From positions 19,170-83,169 of the forward strand of contig CAZWAD010000017.1 in the NCBI GenBank assembly GCA_964631835.1: a stretch of 64,000 nt of DNA, read 5' to 3'. Made by a program: the position numbers and the translations under genes. The stretch is from Bog-950 sp964631835 (GTDB taxonomy: Bacteria; Bacteroidota; Bacteroidia; Chitinophagales; LD1). The notes beneath the pieces were generated by a model, which was not told where the DNA came from, did no database searches, and saw only the letters and a list, made by a program, of their open reading frames with translations. This document shows positions 1-8,320 of this stretch, one piece after another. Position 1 is the first letter of the stretch; each line of letters begins with the position of its first letter.

Positions 1-639
1 TTCCAGCATCGAGGCATCGGTATTGATGTATGTGTTGTAAACTGCCTTGGTAAACTTCTGCATTTCTTTCAGCGCGTTTCCGGTTAAACCAAGATTGAAA
101 GCAATTTTGCGGCATTGAAAATCCTGCAATCCAACTTTCGGGTTAACCCATTCCTTTTGAACTTTCTCCGGAGTTTTTTCAGCTACTTCTTCAATATCCA
201 TTCCTCCTTCGGTAGAATAAATAATTACGTTTTTGCTCTTTGCCCGGTCGAGAAGAATAGAAAAATAAAATTCCTTCGGCTGCGACTCACCGGGATAATA
301 AACATCCTGGGCTATCAAAATTTTCTTCACCACTCTTCCCTGCGCACCGGTTTGTTTGGTCACCAGTGTGCCGCCCAAAATATTCGTTGAAATAGTTTTT
401 ACCTCGTCTAAATTTTTTGCCAGGGCAACACCCCGCTGTTCGGTTCCCTGTATTACTCCTTTACCACGCCCCCCGGCATGAATCTGCGACTTGATTACCA
501 CCCAACTGCTGTTATATAATTCCTTAAGCTTTTTTGCTGCATCCACGGCATGTTGCGGAGTTCCGGCAACAATTCCTTCCTGTATGGCAACGCCATTCTT
601 TTTCATCAGCTCTTTCGCCTGGTATTCGTGTAGGTTCAT
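1..639 (-). CDS. sucC: Succinate-CoA ligase (ADP-forming) subunit beta, N-terminal part
   Basis: Beta subunit of succinyl-CoA synthetase, which interconverts succinyl-CoA and succinate in the TCA cycle with nucleotide phosphorylation. The reverse strand opens with MNLHEYQAKELMKKNGV, the typical start of SucC, followed by the ATP-grasp features KSQIHAGGRGKG (around residue 45) and VTKQTGAQG (around 100). The 213 codons seen are about the first half of a roughly 390-400 residue family; the gene runs off the left edge. The matching sucD is not in the window. No frameshift is visible. Confidence 0.95.
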   Translation of the reverse strand, partial: MNLHEYQAKELMKKNGVAIQEGIVAGTPQHAVDAAKKLKELYNSSWVVIKSQIHAGGRGKGVIQGTEQRGVALAKNLDEVKTISTNILGGTLVTKQTGAQGRVVKKILIAQDVYYPGESQPKEFYFSILLDRAKSKNVIIYSTEGGMDIEEVAEKTPEKVQKEWVNPKVGLQDFQCRKIAFNLGLTGNALKEMQKFTKAVYNTYINTDASMLE

Positions 640-762
640 TTATAGTTCAGATTTATTTATCAGGATTTGTTCAAGTAAAGCGCACGAAAATAAAATTTGA
701 CTGTAAATAGTTATGAGCGGGTTGTGAATAGAAACTGTTCGCAAGGCATAATACAAGGGGCT

Positions 763-848
763 GTCATGCCGGGGAACGAGGCATCTTGTATTTTTCGGGG
801 CGATAAATACAAGATTCTTCACTTCGCAAAGCCTGCGTTCAGAATGAC
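763..848. repeat. Imperfect palindromic intergenic element
   Basis: The two halves are related as an inverted repeat: the left arm begins GTCATGC and runs to CATCTTGTATTT, the right arm begins AAATACAAGATTC and ends CAGAATGAC. A related single arm (GTCATGC ... GCATCTTGTATT) occurs at 58811-58859. It lies between the divergent sucC and lolD genes. The shape is that of a dispersed REP- or MITE-like element; it encodes nothing visible. Confidence 0.6.
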
Positions 849-940
849 AAAACCTGTTCTCTGAACTTTTTTGTAATGAAAGAACTTAGAGTATAAAGTG
901 CGAATTGGGGAATTAGCGAATGTTCGTTCATATTAGCGCT

Positions 941-1594
941 GTGATTTTAGAAGCCACCGACATACACAAGAAATACGACTCGCTCGAAGTGCTCAAAGGT
1001 GTTTCGCTGCAAGTTCAAAAAGGCGAAATTGTTTCGCTGGTTGGCCCTTCGGGAGCCGGCAAATCAACCCTGCTTCATATTATAGGAACGCTCGATAAAC
1101 CCAATAGCGGAGAAGTAAAGATTAACGGCCATGAAGTATTCCGGCAAAGCGAGAAACAACTCGCCTTGTTTCGGAATAAATCTATCGGGTTCATTTTCCA
1201 GTTTCACCATCTGCTGCCTGAGTTTACCGCCCTAGAAAACGTTTGCATCCCCGCGTTTATTGGCGGTGAATCGAAAAAAGAGGCTGAAGCGAAAGCAAAA
1301 GAACTTCTCACTCTGCTCAACCTCTCGCACCGGTTAAGCCACAAGCCTTCCGAACTTTCGGGTGGTGAGCAGCAACGCGTGGCTGTGGCCCGAGCGCTCA
1401 TTAATAATCCGCTGCTGGTATTAGCCGATGAACCCTCCGGAAACCTGGACACCAACAACGCCCGCGAGCTTCACAAAATATTTTTTACGCTTCGCGAAAA
1501 GCTGCAGCAAACTTTCATCATAGTAACCCACAACGAAGAACTTGCCGGCATGGCCGATAGAAAGGTGCACATGAAGGATGGAAGGATGGTTTGA
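941..1594 (+). CDS. lolD: Lipoprotein-releasing ABC transporter ATP-binding protein LolD
   Basis: ATPase of the LolCDE-type system that releases lipoproteins from the inner membrane toward the outer membrane. It has a Walker A motif GPSGAGKST (residues about 35-43), a Q-loop at FIFQFHHL, the ABC signature LSGGEQQR and a Walker B LVLADEPSGNLD. At 217 residues it matches the LolD/MacB-type subfamily. I prefer the GTG at 941 because family members begin close to the Ile-Leu-Glu-Ala strand; an in-frame ATG at 920 would add seven residues. No LolC/E permease lies nearby, which is common when lolD is detached in Bacteroidota. Confidence 0.88.
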   Translation: MILEATDIHKKYDSLEVLKGVSLQVQKGEIVSLVGPSGAGKSTLLHIIGTLDKPNSGEVKINGHEVFRQSEKQLALFRNKSIGFIFQFHHLLPEFTALENVCIPAFIGGESKKEAEAKAKELLTLLNLSHRLSHKPSELSGGEQQRVAVARALINNPLLVLADEPSGNLDTNNARELHKIFFTLREKLQQTFIIVTHNEELAGMADRKVHMKDGRMV

Positions 1595-1650
1595 TTCACA
1601 AGAGTTGACAGACGACAGTCCACAGCCCGAAGATTTATAGTATCGCTTAA

Positions 1651-1935
1651 TTGTCTCTGAGTATCACTAACCTGCCTCTGAGTATGACTCAGGCGCTTTT
1701 GAACTTGACTTCGGAACTTGTGAAGCTGACTCAGAAGCTTCGGACTATGACTCAGGAGCTTCGGACTATGACTCAGAAGCTTCGGACTATGACTCAGAAG
1801 CTTCGGACTATGACTNNNNNNNNNNNNNNNNNNNNNNNNNNNNNNNNNNNNNNNNNNNNNNNNNNNNNNNNNNNNNNNNNNNNNNNNNNNNNNNNNNNNN
1901 NNNNNNNNNNNNNNNAGCTTCGGACTATGACTTTG
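1651..1935. repeat. 21-bp tandem repeat array A
   Basis: Tandem units of 21 bp with the core CTTCGGACTATGACTCAGAA. At least four near-perfect copies precede the gap and one follows it; degenerate copies extend to the left. The gradient from diverged to identical copies suggests recent expansion on the gap side. Confidence 0.85.
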
Positions 1936-2001
1936 GAGCGCTCCTTTGGGCAAAAACAGCGAAAAAGTGACAAAATCAAAGGCTTTTTAGTAATGCTTTG
2001 A
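1651..2001 (+). CDS. Heptad-repeat ORF A (gap-interrupted, uncertain)
   Basis: Open frame built of 7-residue units (21 bp). Early units are diverged (LSMTQAL, LNLTSEL, VKLTQKL); those next to the assembly gap are nearly identical (RTMTQEL, RTMTQKL). Positions 3 and 7 of the unit are always Leu or Met, the a/d spacing of a coiled coil, which favours this strand and frame. The C-terminal tail is short and basic and ends GFLVML. The start is TTG at 1651 or ATG at 1684. The middle is 100 N, so true length and frame continuity are unknown. No homologue is recognised. The reverse strand is also partly open, so translation is not proven. Confidence 0.35.
   Translation: MSLSITNLPLSMTQALLNLTSELVKLTQKLRTMTQELRTMTQKLRTMTQKLRTMTXXXXXXXXXXXXXXXXXXXXXXXXXXXXXXXXXXLRTMTLERSFGQKQRKSDKIKGFLVML
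1816..1915. other. Assembly gap of 100 N
   Basis: Exactly 100 unknown bases, the conventional size for a gap of unknown length. It lies inside the 21-bp array, so the array probably collapsed or broke the assembly and its real length is not known. Confidence 0.98.
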
Positions 2002-2123
2002 GGCAGGCCAATCTGCCAAACATCAAGTTTGGTGAAACTTTGAAGAACCCAACAGACCATAGATTCAGGTTTTGAATGCCTCCACTTTATGTTACTCAAG
2101 GTGTAACATAACCCAACCGAAAC

Positions 2124-2675
2124 TTACTGAATCTTACCTTTGAACTCAGCCTGGTATTTCTCCCACGTGGTAGTTTTATAGCTGTTGCTGGCTATAAAGG
2201 TGAGGAGAGTTTCAAACCCTTGCGGTGTTTGATAGCCCGGTACCGGAAAAATCGGGCTCATATTTTCATCATAATAGACTGTAGTGGGGTAACCCATACG
2301 CCCGTTCAGCATTTCAGCAGCCAACTCGTTGTATCCCCGCATACCTTGAGGAACATATTTATATACCTTACCATTATAGCTGAATTCCTGGCGGGTTTCA
2401 GCATCGAACTTTACGGCATAAAAATTCTTGTTCACATATTTTACAATTTCGGGATGCACAAAAGTGCTGGCATCCATCTTTTTGCACCATCCGCACCATT
2501 CTGTATAAACGTCAATAAAAACTTTTTTCTTCTCTTTTTTCTGGGCAGCAAGCATCTCCTCCCACGTCAGCCAATGAATTTTACTCCCGTCAGCAGCAGG
2601 TTTCGGAGGATTGTTGAACGAAAAAAAGGATGCTAAAACGGCAAACGCAACAAACAGCAGCAAATGCTTCTTCAT
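2124..2675 (-). CDS. Secreted thioredoxin-fold protein
   Basis: A 183-residue protein with an N-terminal signal peptide (MKKHLLLFVAFAVLASFFSF) and a thioredoxin fold with the active-site motif EWCGWCKKM at about residues 60-68, preceded by the strand KVFIDVYT. A conserved proline lies in the GYPTTVYY segment. This resembles thioredoxin-like proteins with a CxxC site that act in the periplasm on disulfides. It is monocistronic, followed on the left by the heptad array and preceded by ilvE on the same strand about 50 bp away. Exact substrate is not predictable. Confidence 0.85.
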   Translation of the reverse strand: MKKHLLLFVAFAVLASFFSFNNPPKPAADGSKIHWLTWEEMLAAQKKEKKKVFIDVYTEWCGWCKKMDASTFVHPEIVKYVNKNFYAVKFDAETRQEFSYNGKVYKYVPQGMRGYNELAAEMLNGRMGYPTTVYYDENMSPIFPVPGYQTPQGFETLLTFIASNSYKTTTWEKYQAEFKGKIQ

Positions 2676-2723
2676 AGATTTTATTTTAAATCAAAGATAG
2701 GCAAAAATTAAGCCACAAGAAAG

Positions 2724-3809
2724 TTACTGATGGGCGTAAACGTCCACTGGTACTGTATGAATCCACCCGAAAATATCTTCGGCTTTTCCTGATTTGATAG
2801 CCATAAGTCGAGCTTTCAGTTTTTGTGAAATCTCCCGAGTTTCAATAGGTGGTAGGTCATAGTTTTCCCCTTTATAATGGAATTCGCCAATGTGCGACAC
2901 CACTGCCGCAGTTCCGGTACCAAACATATCTTCGAGGGTTCCTTCGTGGTAGGCATTTATTATTTCTTCAACCGAAACATCACGTTCCTGGACTACATAA
3001 CCTTCGTTTTCGGCTAACTGAATAATGCTGTCGCGCGTAATTCCGTTAAGGATTGTTCCAAGATCAAGAGCCGGAGTGATAATAACACCATCAATTATTA
3101 CAAAAACATTCATTGTTCCTATCTCCTGAAGATAACGGTGATGAATACCGTCAAGCCATAAAATCTGGTCATACCCCATCTTCCTGATTTCACGTACAGG
3201 CATCATAGCAGCGCCATAGTTTCCGGAACATTTGGCAAAACCTGTTCCACCCGGAAATGCACGAACATATTTGTCGTGAATAAAGACTTTTACAGGCTGA
3301 GAGTAATATATACCTGAAGGCCCTGTGAAAATAATGAGGCGAAAGTGTTCAGCGGGTTTTATGCCTACATACTCTTCAGTTGCAAACATGTATGGACGTA
3401 TGTACAAAGAAGAATTAACTGCTGTGGGTATCCAGTTTTTATCCAAAGTCAAAAGCTTGTCAATAGCATTTAAGTAAAGTGCCTCGGGAACATCAGGCAT
3501 GGCCATACGCTCGGCCGAAAGGTTCAAGCGGTTAAGGTTTTGAAGCGGACGAAAAACAATGGGGTTACCATCAGTATCTAACTCGGCTTTAAGCCCTTCA
3601 AACACAGCCTGCCCGTAATGCAGCGCTGACAAAGCCGGGTGAACTTCAAAGTTTCCAAAAGGCACAATGCGGCAATCATGCCAGTCGCCATCGCGGTAGT
3701 CAGCCATAAACATATGGTCGGAAAAGTGCTTGCCAAATGGCAGGTTGCTGAAATCCACTTCACCAATTCTTGAAGATTTGGTTTTTTCGATGCTTATTTT
3801 GTAGCCCAT
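2724..3809 (-). CDS. ilvE: Branched-chain amino acid aminotransferase
   Basis: PLP-dependent transaminase interconverting branched-chain amino acids and their 2-keto acids. The 361-residue length and the motifs ALHYGQAVFEGLKA, LYIRPYMFATE, GFAKCSGNYGA (lysine that binds PLP) and FGTGTAAVVSHI are those of the larger, eukaryote-like class of BCAT. It starts at the ATG whose 5' side carries a perfect TAnnTTTG box 30 bp upstream. It is divergent from the 3913 gene. Confidence 0.93.
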   Translation of the reverse strand: MGYKISIEKTKSSRIGEVDFSNLPFGKHFSDHMFMADYRDGDWHDCRIVPFGNFEVHPALSALHYGQAVFEGLKAELDTDGNPIVFRPLQNLNRLNLSAERMAMPDVPEALYLNAIDKLLTLDKNWIPTAVNSSLYIRPYMFATEEYVGIKPAEHFRLIIFTGPSGIYYSQPVKVFIHDKYVRAFPGGTGFAKCSGNYGAAMMPVREIRKMGYDQILWLDGIHHRYLQEIGTMNVFVIIDGVIITPALDLGTILNGITRDSIIQLAENEGYVVQERDVSVEEIINAYHEGTLEDMFGTGTAAVVSHIGEFHYKGENYDLPPIETREISQKLKARLMAIKSGKAEDIFGWIHTVPVDVYAHQ

Positions 3810-3839
3810 ATCCTTTGAGTTTTAGAGTAGTATTACGAG

Positions 3840-3847
3840 CAAAAATA
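3840..3847 (-). promoter_or_regulatory. Bacteroidota -7 element upstream of ilvE
   Basis: TATTTTTG on the reverse strand fits the Bacteroidota -7 consensus TAnnTTTG. A good TTTG -33 element at the usual spacing is not seen, so this is moderate evidence. Confidence 0.4.
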
Positions 3848-3912
3848 GAATAACTTTCTACTCTCCCTTTCCGCGCCAATTTTATTTTTGAACATTTATC
3901 AGAGAATTCAAC

Positions 3913-4368
3913 ATGATTAAAATAGCCGCTACTAACACCTTATTTAACAGGCAAAAATTGTTCAAAACCGGAAGAGACACCGGAACTGTAAAGCGGTTTT
4001 CTGCCGAAGGGAAAAATATGGCTGTGGTTTACGCTCATGCGGAAAAGGAGTTGCCGGCAGCAGTAAAAGAAATGCTCGATAAAATTATTGTAGCATGCAA
4101 GTTTAAGCCCGAACAAACTATTTATCTGAACAACAAGTTCAATAAGCTTTCAATAGGCGAATTACTTAACGCAAATCCTCTGAGCTTAGTTATTGTTTTC
4201 GGTGAAGTAGCCTTAAGCCGAAATCTGGCTAAACTCAAAAAGAACGAGCCTTATGAAATGAACGGAACAATAATCATCCAGACTGAGCCTCTTTCAAAAC
4301 TACATGCCGATAAGAAAGAGAAAGACCTGCTGTGGAAAGTGCTTAAGAAAACTATCAACCTCAAATGA
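3913..4368 (+). CDS. Hypothetical protein, possibly DNA polymerase III psi-like
   Basis: A 151-residue soluble protein with no signal peptide. Its stop overlaps the rdgB start by four bases (ATGA), so the two are probably co-translated. The central VIVFGEVALSRNL strand-helix and the C-terminal LSKLHADKKEKDLLWKVLKK recall the small UDG-fold-like HolD proteins found in Bacteroidota, where a late Pro/His segment is followed by a KxxLWxxLK helix. I see no catalytic motif. The HolD link is a weak resemblance only; otherwise it is unknown. Confidence 0.6.
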   Translation: MIKIAATNTLFNRQKLFKTGRDTGTVKRFSAEGKNMAVVYAHAEKELPAAVKEMLDKIIVACKFKPEQTIYLNNKFNKLSIGELLNANPLSLVIVFGEVALSRNLAKLKKNEPYEMNGTIIIQTEPLSKLHADKKEKDLLWKVLKKTINLK

Positions 4369-4949
4369 AACTGATTTTTGCCACTTCCAACCCTCATAAA
4401 CTAACAGAGATTAGAGTAATTGCTTCACCAAATATTGAGATTTTAGGATTAAAAGATTTAGGGTTTGAGGGTGAAGTTCCCGAAACTCAGGATACGATTG
4501 AAGGGAACTCTCTGCAAAAAGCAGAGTTTGTATCTAAAAAGTTCAATATCCCCTGCTTTTCGGAAGATACCGGGCTAATGATTGAGGCATTGAATGGTGA
4601 GCCGGGCGTTTACTCAGCCCGATATGCCGGTGAAAATGCTTCGTTCGGGGATAATGTTCAAAAGGTTCTTTCTAAAATGGAGGGTAAGGAAAACCGGAAT
4701 GCACGGTTTAAAACTGTAATTACATACTATTCACAGGGTAAATTCGTTCAGTTTGAAGGTGTAACGGAGGGAATAATTCTGGTAGAGCCTAAAGGAAGCA
4801 ACGGATTTGGTTATGACCCTATCTTTCAACCCGAAGGTTCAGCCAAAACCTATGCTGAAATGACGCTTGATGAGAAAAACCAGTTCAGCCACCGGAAAAA
4901 AAGTTTTGACCTGTTTGCCAACCATTTGAAACAATTTGCAGTCTTATAA
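4365..4949 (+). CDS. rdgB: Non-canonical purine NTP pyrophosphatase (RdgB/HAM1)
   Basis: Hydrolyses dITP, XTP and similar purine triphosphates to monophosphates, cleaning the nucleotide pool. The 194-residue protein has the family start MKLIFATSNPHKLTEI, the metal-binding region FSEDTGLMIEAL with GEPGVYSARYAG, and the C-terminal GSNGFGYDPIF and SHRKKSFD motifs. Length and motif order are complete. It overlaps the preceding small gene by four bases. Confidence 0.95.
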   Translation: MKLIFATSNPHKLTEIRVIASPNIEILGLKDLGFEGEVPETQDTIEGNSLQKAEFVSKKFNIPCFSEDTGLMIEALNGEPGVYSARYAGENASFGDNVQKVLSKMEGKENRNARFKTVITYYSQGKFVQFEGVTEGIILVEPKGSNGFGYDPIFQPEGSAKTYAEMTLDEKNQFSHRKKSFDLFANHLKQFAVL

Positions 4950-4999
4950 ACAAGGTTGGCAAAAATTCGTATTTTAGTTTAACCCAAAATGCTAAACAC

Positions 5000-5575
5000 A
5001 TGAGCGCATTAATGTATCAGGGCCATACCGAAGAACAGATACGGGAGGGTTGCCTGCAGGGCAATCGCAAGTATCAGCAGATGTTATATAACATGCTTTC
5101 TGCTAAAATGTTTGGAGTATGTCTCAGATATGCAAATGAGTATAACTCTGCGCAGGATTTGTTACAGGAGGGTTTTGTAAAAGTGTTTAAGAATATTGAA
5201 AAGTTCAGAGGTGAGGGTTCTTTTGAAGGTTGGGTGCGTAGGATTTTTGTGAACACAGCTATTGAGCATTACAGGAAACAAGTGAATCTGTACGCTCTTC
5301 ATGATTCGGAAGCAAAGTCTTACGAGTATTATGGCGAAGGAGCGCTTCACGACCTGAAATACCAGGATATCCTGAAAATGATACAGAAACTGAGCGATGG
5401 TTACCGGACAGTATTTAACTTATATGTAATAGAAGGATATTCGCACAAGGAAATTGGAGATTTGATGGGAATTTCTGAAGGAACATCTAAATCGCAATTG
5501 GCAAGAGCAAGGTATCTTTTACAAAAAATGATTACTGAAACTTCGGAAGTTTCTCAGCAAACACAAAACGGATAA
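5000..5575 (+). CDS. RNA polymerase sigma factor, ECF type
   Basis: A 191-residue sigma-70 family protein. Region 2 is visible at SAQDLLQEGFVKVFKNI followed by FRGEGSFEGWVRRIFVNTAIEHYRK; region 4 at YRTVFNLYVIEGYSHKEIG and ISEGTSKSQLARARYLLQK. It is followed after 37 bp by a membrane protein (5613) that has the layout of a Bacteroidota anti-sigma partner, so the pair is probably a regulatory unit responding to an envelope signal. The target regulon cannot be read from the window. Confidence 0.9.
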   Translation: MSALMYQGHTEEQIREGCLQGNRKYQQMLYNMLSAKMFGVCLRYANEYNSAQDLLQEGFVKVFKNIEKFRGEGSFEGWVRRIFVNTAIEHYRKQVNLYALHDSEAKSYEYYGEGALHDLKYQDILKMIQKLSDGYRTVFNLYVIEGYSHKEIGDLMGISEGTSKSQLARARYLLQKMITETSEVSQQTQNG

Positions 5576-5612
5576 TAATAAGAACGAAATAAATATTGAA
5601 CAAACATCTACT

Positions 5613-6356
5613 ATGGAAGAGCAGATTAAAAATTTTGACAGAACTATAGAGCATATCATGAATGAAAGTGCTGTTGCACCTCCTTATGGAATGTGGAACA
5701 GGATTTCAGCCGAGTTGGATAAAGAAGCTTTGCCCGCAGCTGCAGCTGCGCCCGCATCAGCTATTCCCAAGCGCGCTATCGTTACTGCGGCAGCCACCTT
5801 GTTTCTTGTAGCTACTTCAGTTTTAACTGTATTTCTTTTGAACAAAACTCCAGCAAACGAAATTAAATCCGGAACAGCTTTAACCACGCCTTTTGAAACA
5901 AAAATACCAGCCGGTGTAGCTGACAGAACTCCCGAAAACAAAGCGGTTACTCACGCAGTAGTTAGCGGAAAGGAAAAAGAAATTACCATTTCAAAACACC
6001 AGGTTTCCGAAATAGAGAGGAGAGCGCCTGTTACTCTTCCGGTTGAAAGTATGGTCTCAACTCCGCAAACTGAGGTAGCCATTCCGATCAACCCTGCCTC
6101 TAATGCAATTAGGGCTAACAGTGAAACTTACTTCTTCCCTCCGGTTGATGCTAACATACCCGATTCAAAATCTGCTATCGCGTTAGCCACTCAAAGCGAT
6201 GACGATGAAACTGCCGAAACAGATGAAACAGGTATTACCGAGAGAAAAACCAAGAGCTCATTTTCCAGAGAAAAGAAAATTAAGTTCAGAAAAAAGAGGA
6301 CTCCCGGATTTTCTTACGGCACTCTTAACAGAACCCGCCAAAACCGGTCGAGATAA
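5613..6356 (+). CDS. Single-pass membrane protein, probable anti-sigma partner
   Basis: A 247-residue protein with a short cytosolic N-terminal part (residues 1-55, including VAPPYGMWNRISAEL), one transmembrane segment at about 57-77 (AIVTAAATLFLVATSVLTVF), and a low-complexity Pro/Thr/Ala-rich outer part ending in a very basic tail (KKIKFRKKRT, RTRQNRSR). Position right after an ECF sigma gene and one central membrane segment fit an anti-sigma factor, but no zinc-binding HxxxCxxC motif is seen. The role is inferred from context. Confidence 0.7.
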   Translation: MEEQIKNFDRTIEHIMNESAVAPPYGMWNRISAELDKEALPAAAAAPASAIPKRAIVTAAATLFLVATSVLTVFLLNKTPANEIKSGTALTTPFETKIPAGVADRTPENKAVTHAVVSGKEKEITISKHQVSEIERRAPVTLPVESMVSTPQTEVAIPINPASNAIRANSETYFFPPVDANIPDSKSAIALATQSDDDETAETDETGITERKTKSSFSREKKIKFRKKRTPGFSYGTLNRTRQNRSR

Positions 6357-6661
6357 AAAACATGCTTATTGAATTCGGTGTAGCTGTTGATTACAACAGT
6401 GCCGGTTCACGCTTAGGGCACTCAAGGGGTGAAATAGCGGCTTCAAGATCGTGAAGGAGTAACTCCGTTCCTTTAGCTATTCCGAGGGCTCAAAATGCTT
6501 GAAGCAACAATTTTCGTTGTTTTTGCTTAAAAAATGGTTTCGAGATGAAATCAAGTGGTAAAACAGAGAGGGCAAATGGTAAACCGGAATAGTCGAATGG
6601 CTTCGCGGCAGGCGAACTGTTCACCCCATCTGTCACCCCTTTTTCTATTTTCGCCCGCTTT
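6357..6661. other. Intergenic stretch without clear gene
   Basis: About 305 bp. A weak hairpin-like pair (AAGCAACAA ... TTGTTTTTGC) lies near 6500-6530 and could end the sigma/anti-sigma transcript, though it lacks a clean T-run. A 30-codon frame from 6362 has no recognisable content. I see nothing else supportable. Confidence 0.5.
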
Positions 6662-8260
6662 ATGGCGTTGGCAGAAGAAATAAATAAACGCAGAACTTTT
6701 GGTATTATCAGTCACCCCGATGCGGGTAAAACTACGTTGACTGAAAAGCTGCTGTTGTTTGGCGGAGCTATTCAGGTAGCCGGTGCGGTAAAGAGCAATA
6801 AGATTAAGAAAACAGCTACAAGCGACTTTATGGAGATTGAAAAACAACGGGGTATCAGTGTAGCTACTTCGGTAATGAGTTTCCATTACAGAGGCAAAAT
6901 CGTCAACATTCTCGACACACCTGGTCACAAAGATTTTGCCGAAGACACCTACCGTACTCTCACCGCTGTGGACTCGGTTATCATGGTGGTAGATTCGGTA
7001 AAAGGTGTAGAAGCGCAAACCCGCAAGCTGATGGAGGTATGCGCCATGCGTAAAACACCGGTTATTGTCTTTATAAATAAACTTGACCGCGAAGGGCGCG
7101 ACCCTTTCGACCTGCTCGATGAAATTGAAAAGGAGCTGAAAATACGTGTGCGTCCGTTGTCGTGGCCTATTAACCGCGGAACGCTGTTTAAGGGTGTTTA
7201 CGACCTCCACAAAAAATATCTCAATCTTTTTAAACCTGTTTCATCAAAAATTTCGGAAGAAGTAATCCGGATTACCGATATAGCCGCTCCCGAACTGGAT
7301 AAATTAGTAGGAGAGCAGGATGCCGCCAGGCTTCGCGAAGATGTGGAGACCGTGGAAGCAGTGTACGACCCGTTTGACGTAAGTGAGTATCTAAAGGGGA
7401 ATCTGGCACCTGTGTTCTTCGGCTCGGGTATCAACAACTTCGGGGTTCAGGAACTGCTCGAAACTTTCCTCGAAATTTCTCCTGCACCGCGAGGGCGTGA
7501 GACAGATGCCCGGTTTGTGGATTCTAAAGAAAGCAAAATGACCGGCTTTATTTTTAAAATACATGCCAACCTCGACCCCAAGCACCGCGACAGGATTGCC
7601 TTTATGCGCATCATCAGCGGTAAGTTCGAAAGGCACACGTATTATCATCATGTGCGTTTGCAAAAAGATTTCCGTTTCAGTACACCTGTAACCTTCATGG
7701 CGCAGGAAAAAAATATTGTGGACGAGGCATTCCCAGGTGATGTGGTGGGGCTTTACGACACCGGCAACTTTAAAATTGGCGATGTGCTTACCGAAGGTGA
7801 AGACTTTCAGATTCGGGGCATTCCGAGCTTCTCGCCCGAAATTTTTAAGGAACTCGTCAATACCGACCCGATGAAGAGCAAGCAGCTTGAAAAGGGTATT
7901 CAGCAGTTGACTGATGAAGGAGTTGCTCAGCTGTTTACACAACAACCGGGCAACCGGAAGTTTGTAGGCACGGTGGGTGAACTTCAGTTTGAAGTAATTC
8001 AATACCGCTTAAAGCATGAATACAATGCAAGCTGCCGCTTTGAACCGATTAATATGACGCGTGCTTGCTGGCTGCGTTCAGAGAGCCGGCAGAAACTGGA
8101 AGATTTTATCCGGTTTAAATCTTCTTCTATCGTGTTTGATAAAGACGGACATCTCGTTTACCTCGCTCCGTCCGACTGGTTCCTGAAAATGGAGCGCGAA
8201 AACAACCCGGAAATAGAATTCCATTTCAACTCCGAGTTTAAGACAGAGCAACTGGTATAG
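6662..8260 (+). CDS. prfC: Peptide chain release factor 3
   Basis: GTPase that recycles RF1/RF2 from the ribosome after termination. At 532 residues it has the usual length. The G motifs are present: SHPDAGKTT (G1, residues about 17-25), RGISVATSV (G2 region), DTPGHKDF (G3) and INKLDREGRDP (G4), followed by the RF3-specific GTLFKGVYD segment and a C-terminal domain with GELQFEVIQYRLKHEY. It starts at ATG 6662. It is apparently monocistronic. Confidence 0.95.
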   Translation: MALAEEINKRRTFGIISHPDAGKTTLTEKLLLFGGAIQVAGAVKSNKIKKTATSDFMEIEKQRGISVATSVMSFHYRGKIVNILDTPGHKDFAEDTYRTLTAVDSVIMVVDSVKGVEAQTRKLMEVCAMRKTPVIVFINKLDREGRDPFDLLDEIEKELKIRVRPLSWPINRGTLFKGVYDLHKKYLNLFKPVSSKISEEVIRITDIAAPELDKLVGEQDAARLREDVETVEAVYDPFDVSEYLKGNLAPVFFGSGINNFGVQELLETFLEISPAPRGRETDARFVDSKESKMTGFIFKIHANLDPKHRDRIAFMRIISGKFERHTYYHHVRLQKDFRFSTPVTFMAQEKNIVDEAFPGDVVGLYDTGNFKIGDVLTEGEDFQIRGIPSFSPEIFKELVNTDPMKSKQLEKGIQQLTDEGVAQLFTQQPGNRKFVGTVGELQFEVIQYRLKHEYNASCRFEPINMTRACWLRSESRQKLEDFIRFKSSSIVFDKDGHLVYLAPSDWFLKMERENNPEIEFHFNSEFKTEQLV

Positions 8261-8320
8261 TAATACCACACAATATTTTCCTGCTTCTGTCATTATCTTA
8301 CATTGCATTTTATTTACTCT

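Noticed and set aside
1471..1953. Minus-strand frame through array A into lolD
   Set aside because: It runs antisense into the lolD coding region, lacks an ATG and does not keep the a/d pattern.
7391..8002. Antisense frames inside prfC (also 6551-7210)
   Set aside because: prfC motifs are complete on the plus strand; the antisense products show no domain.
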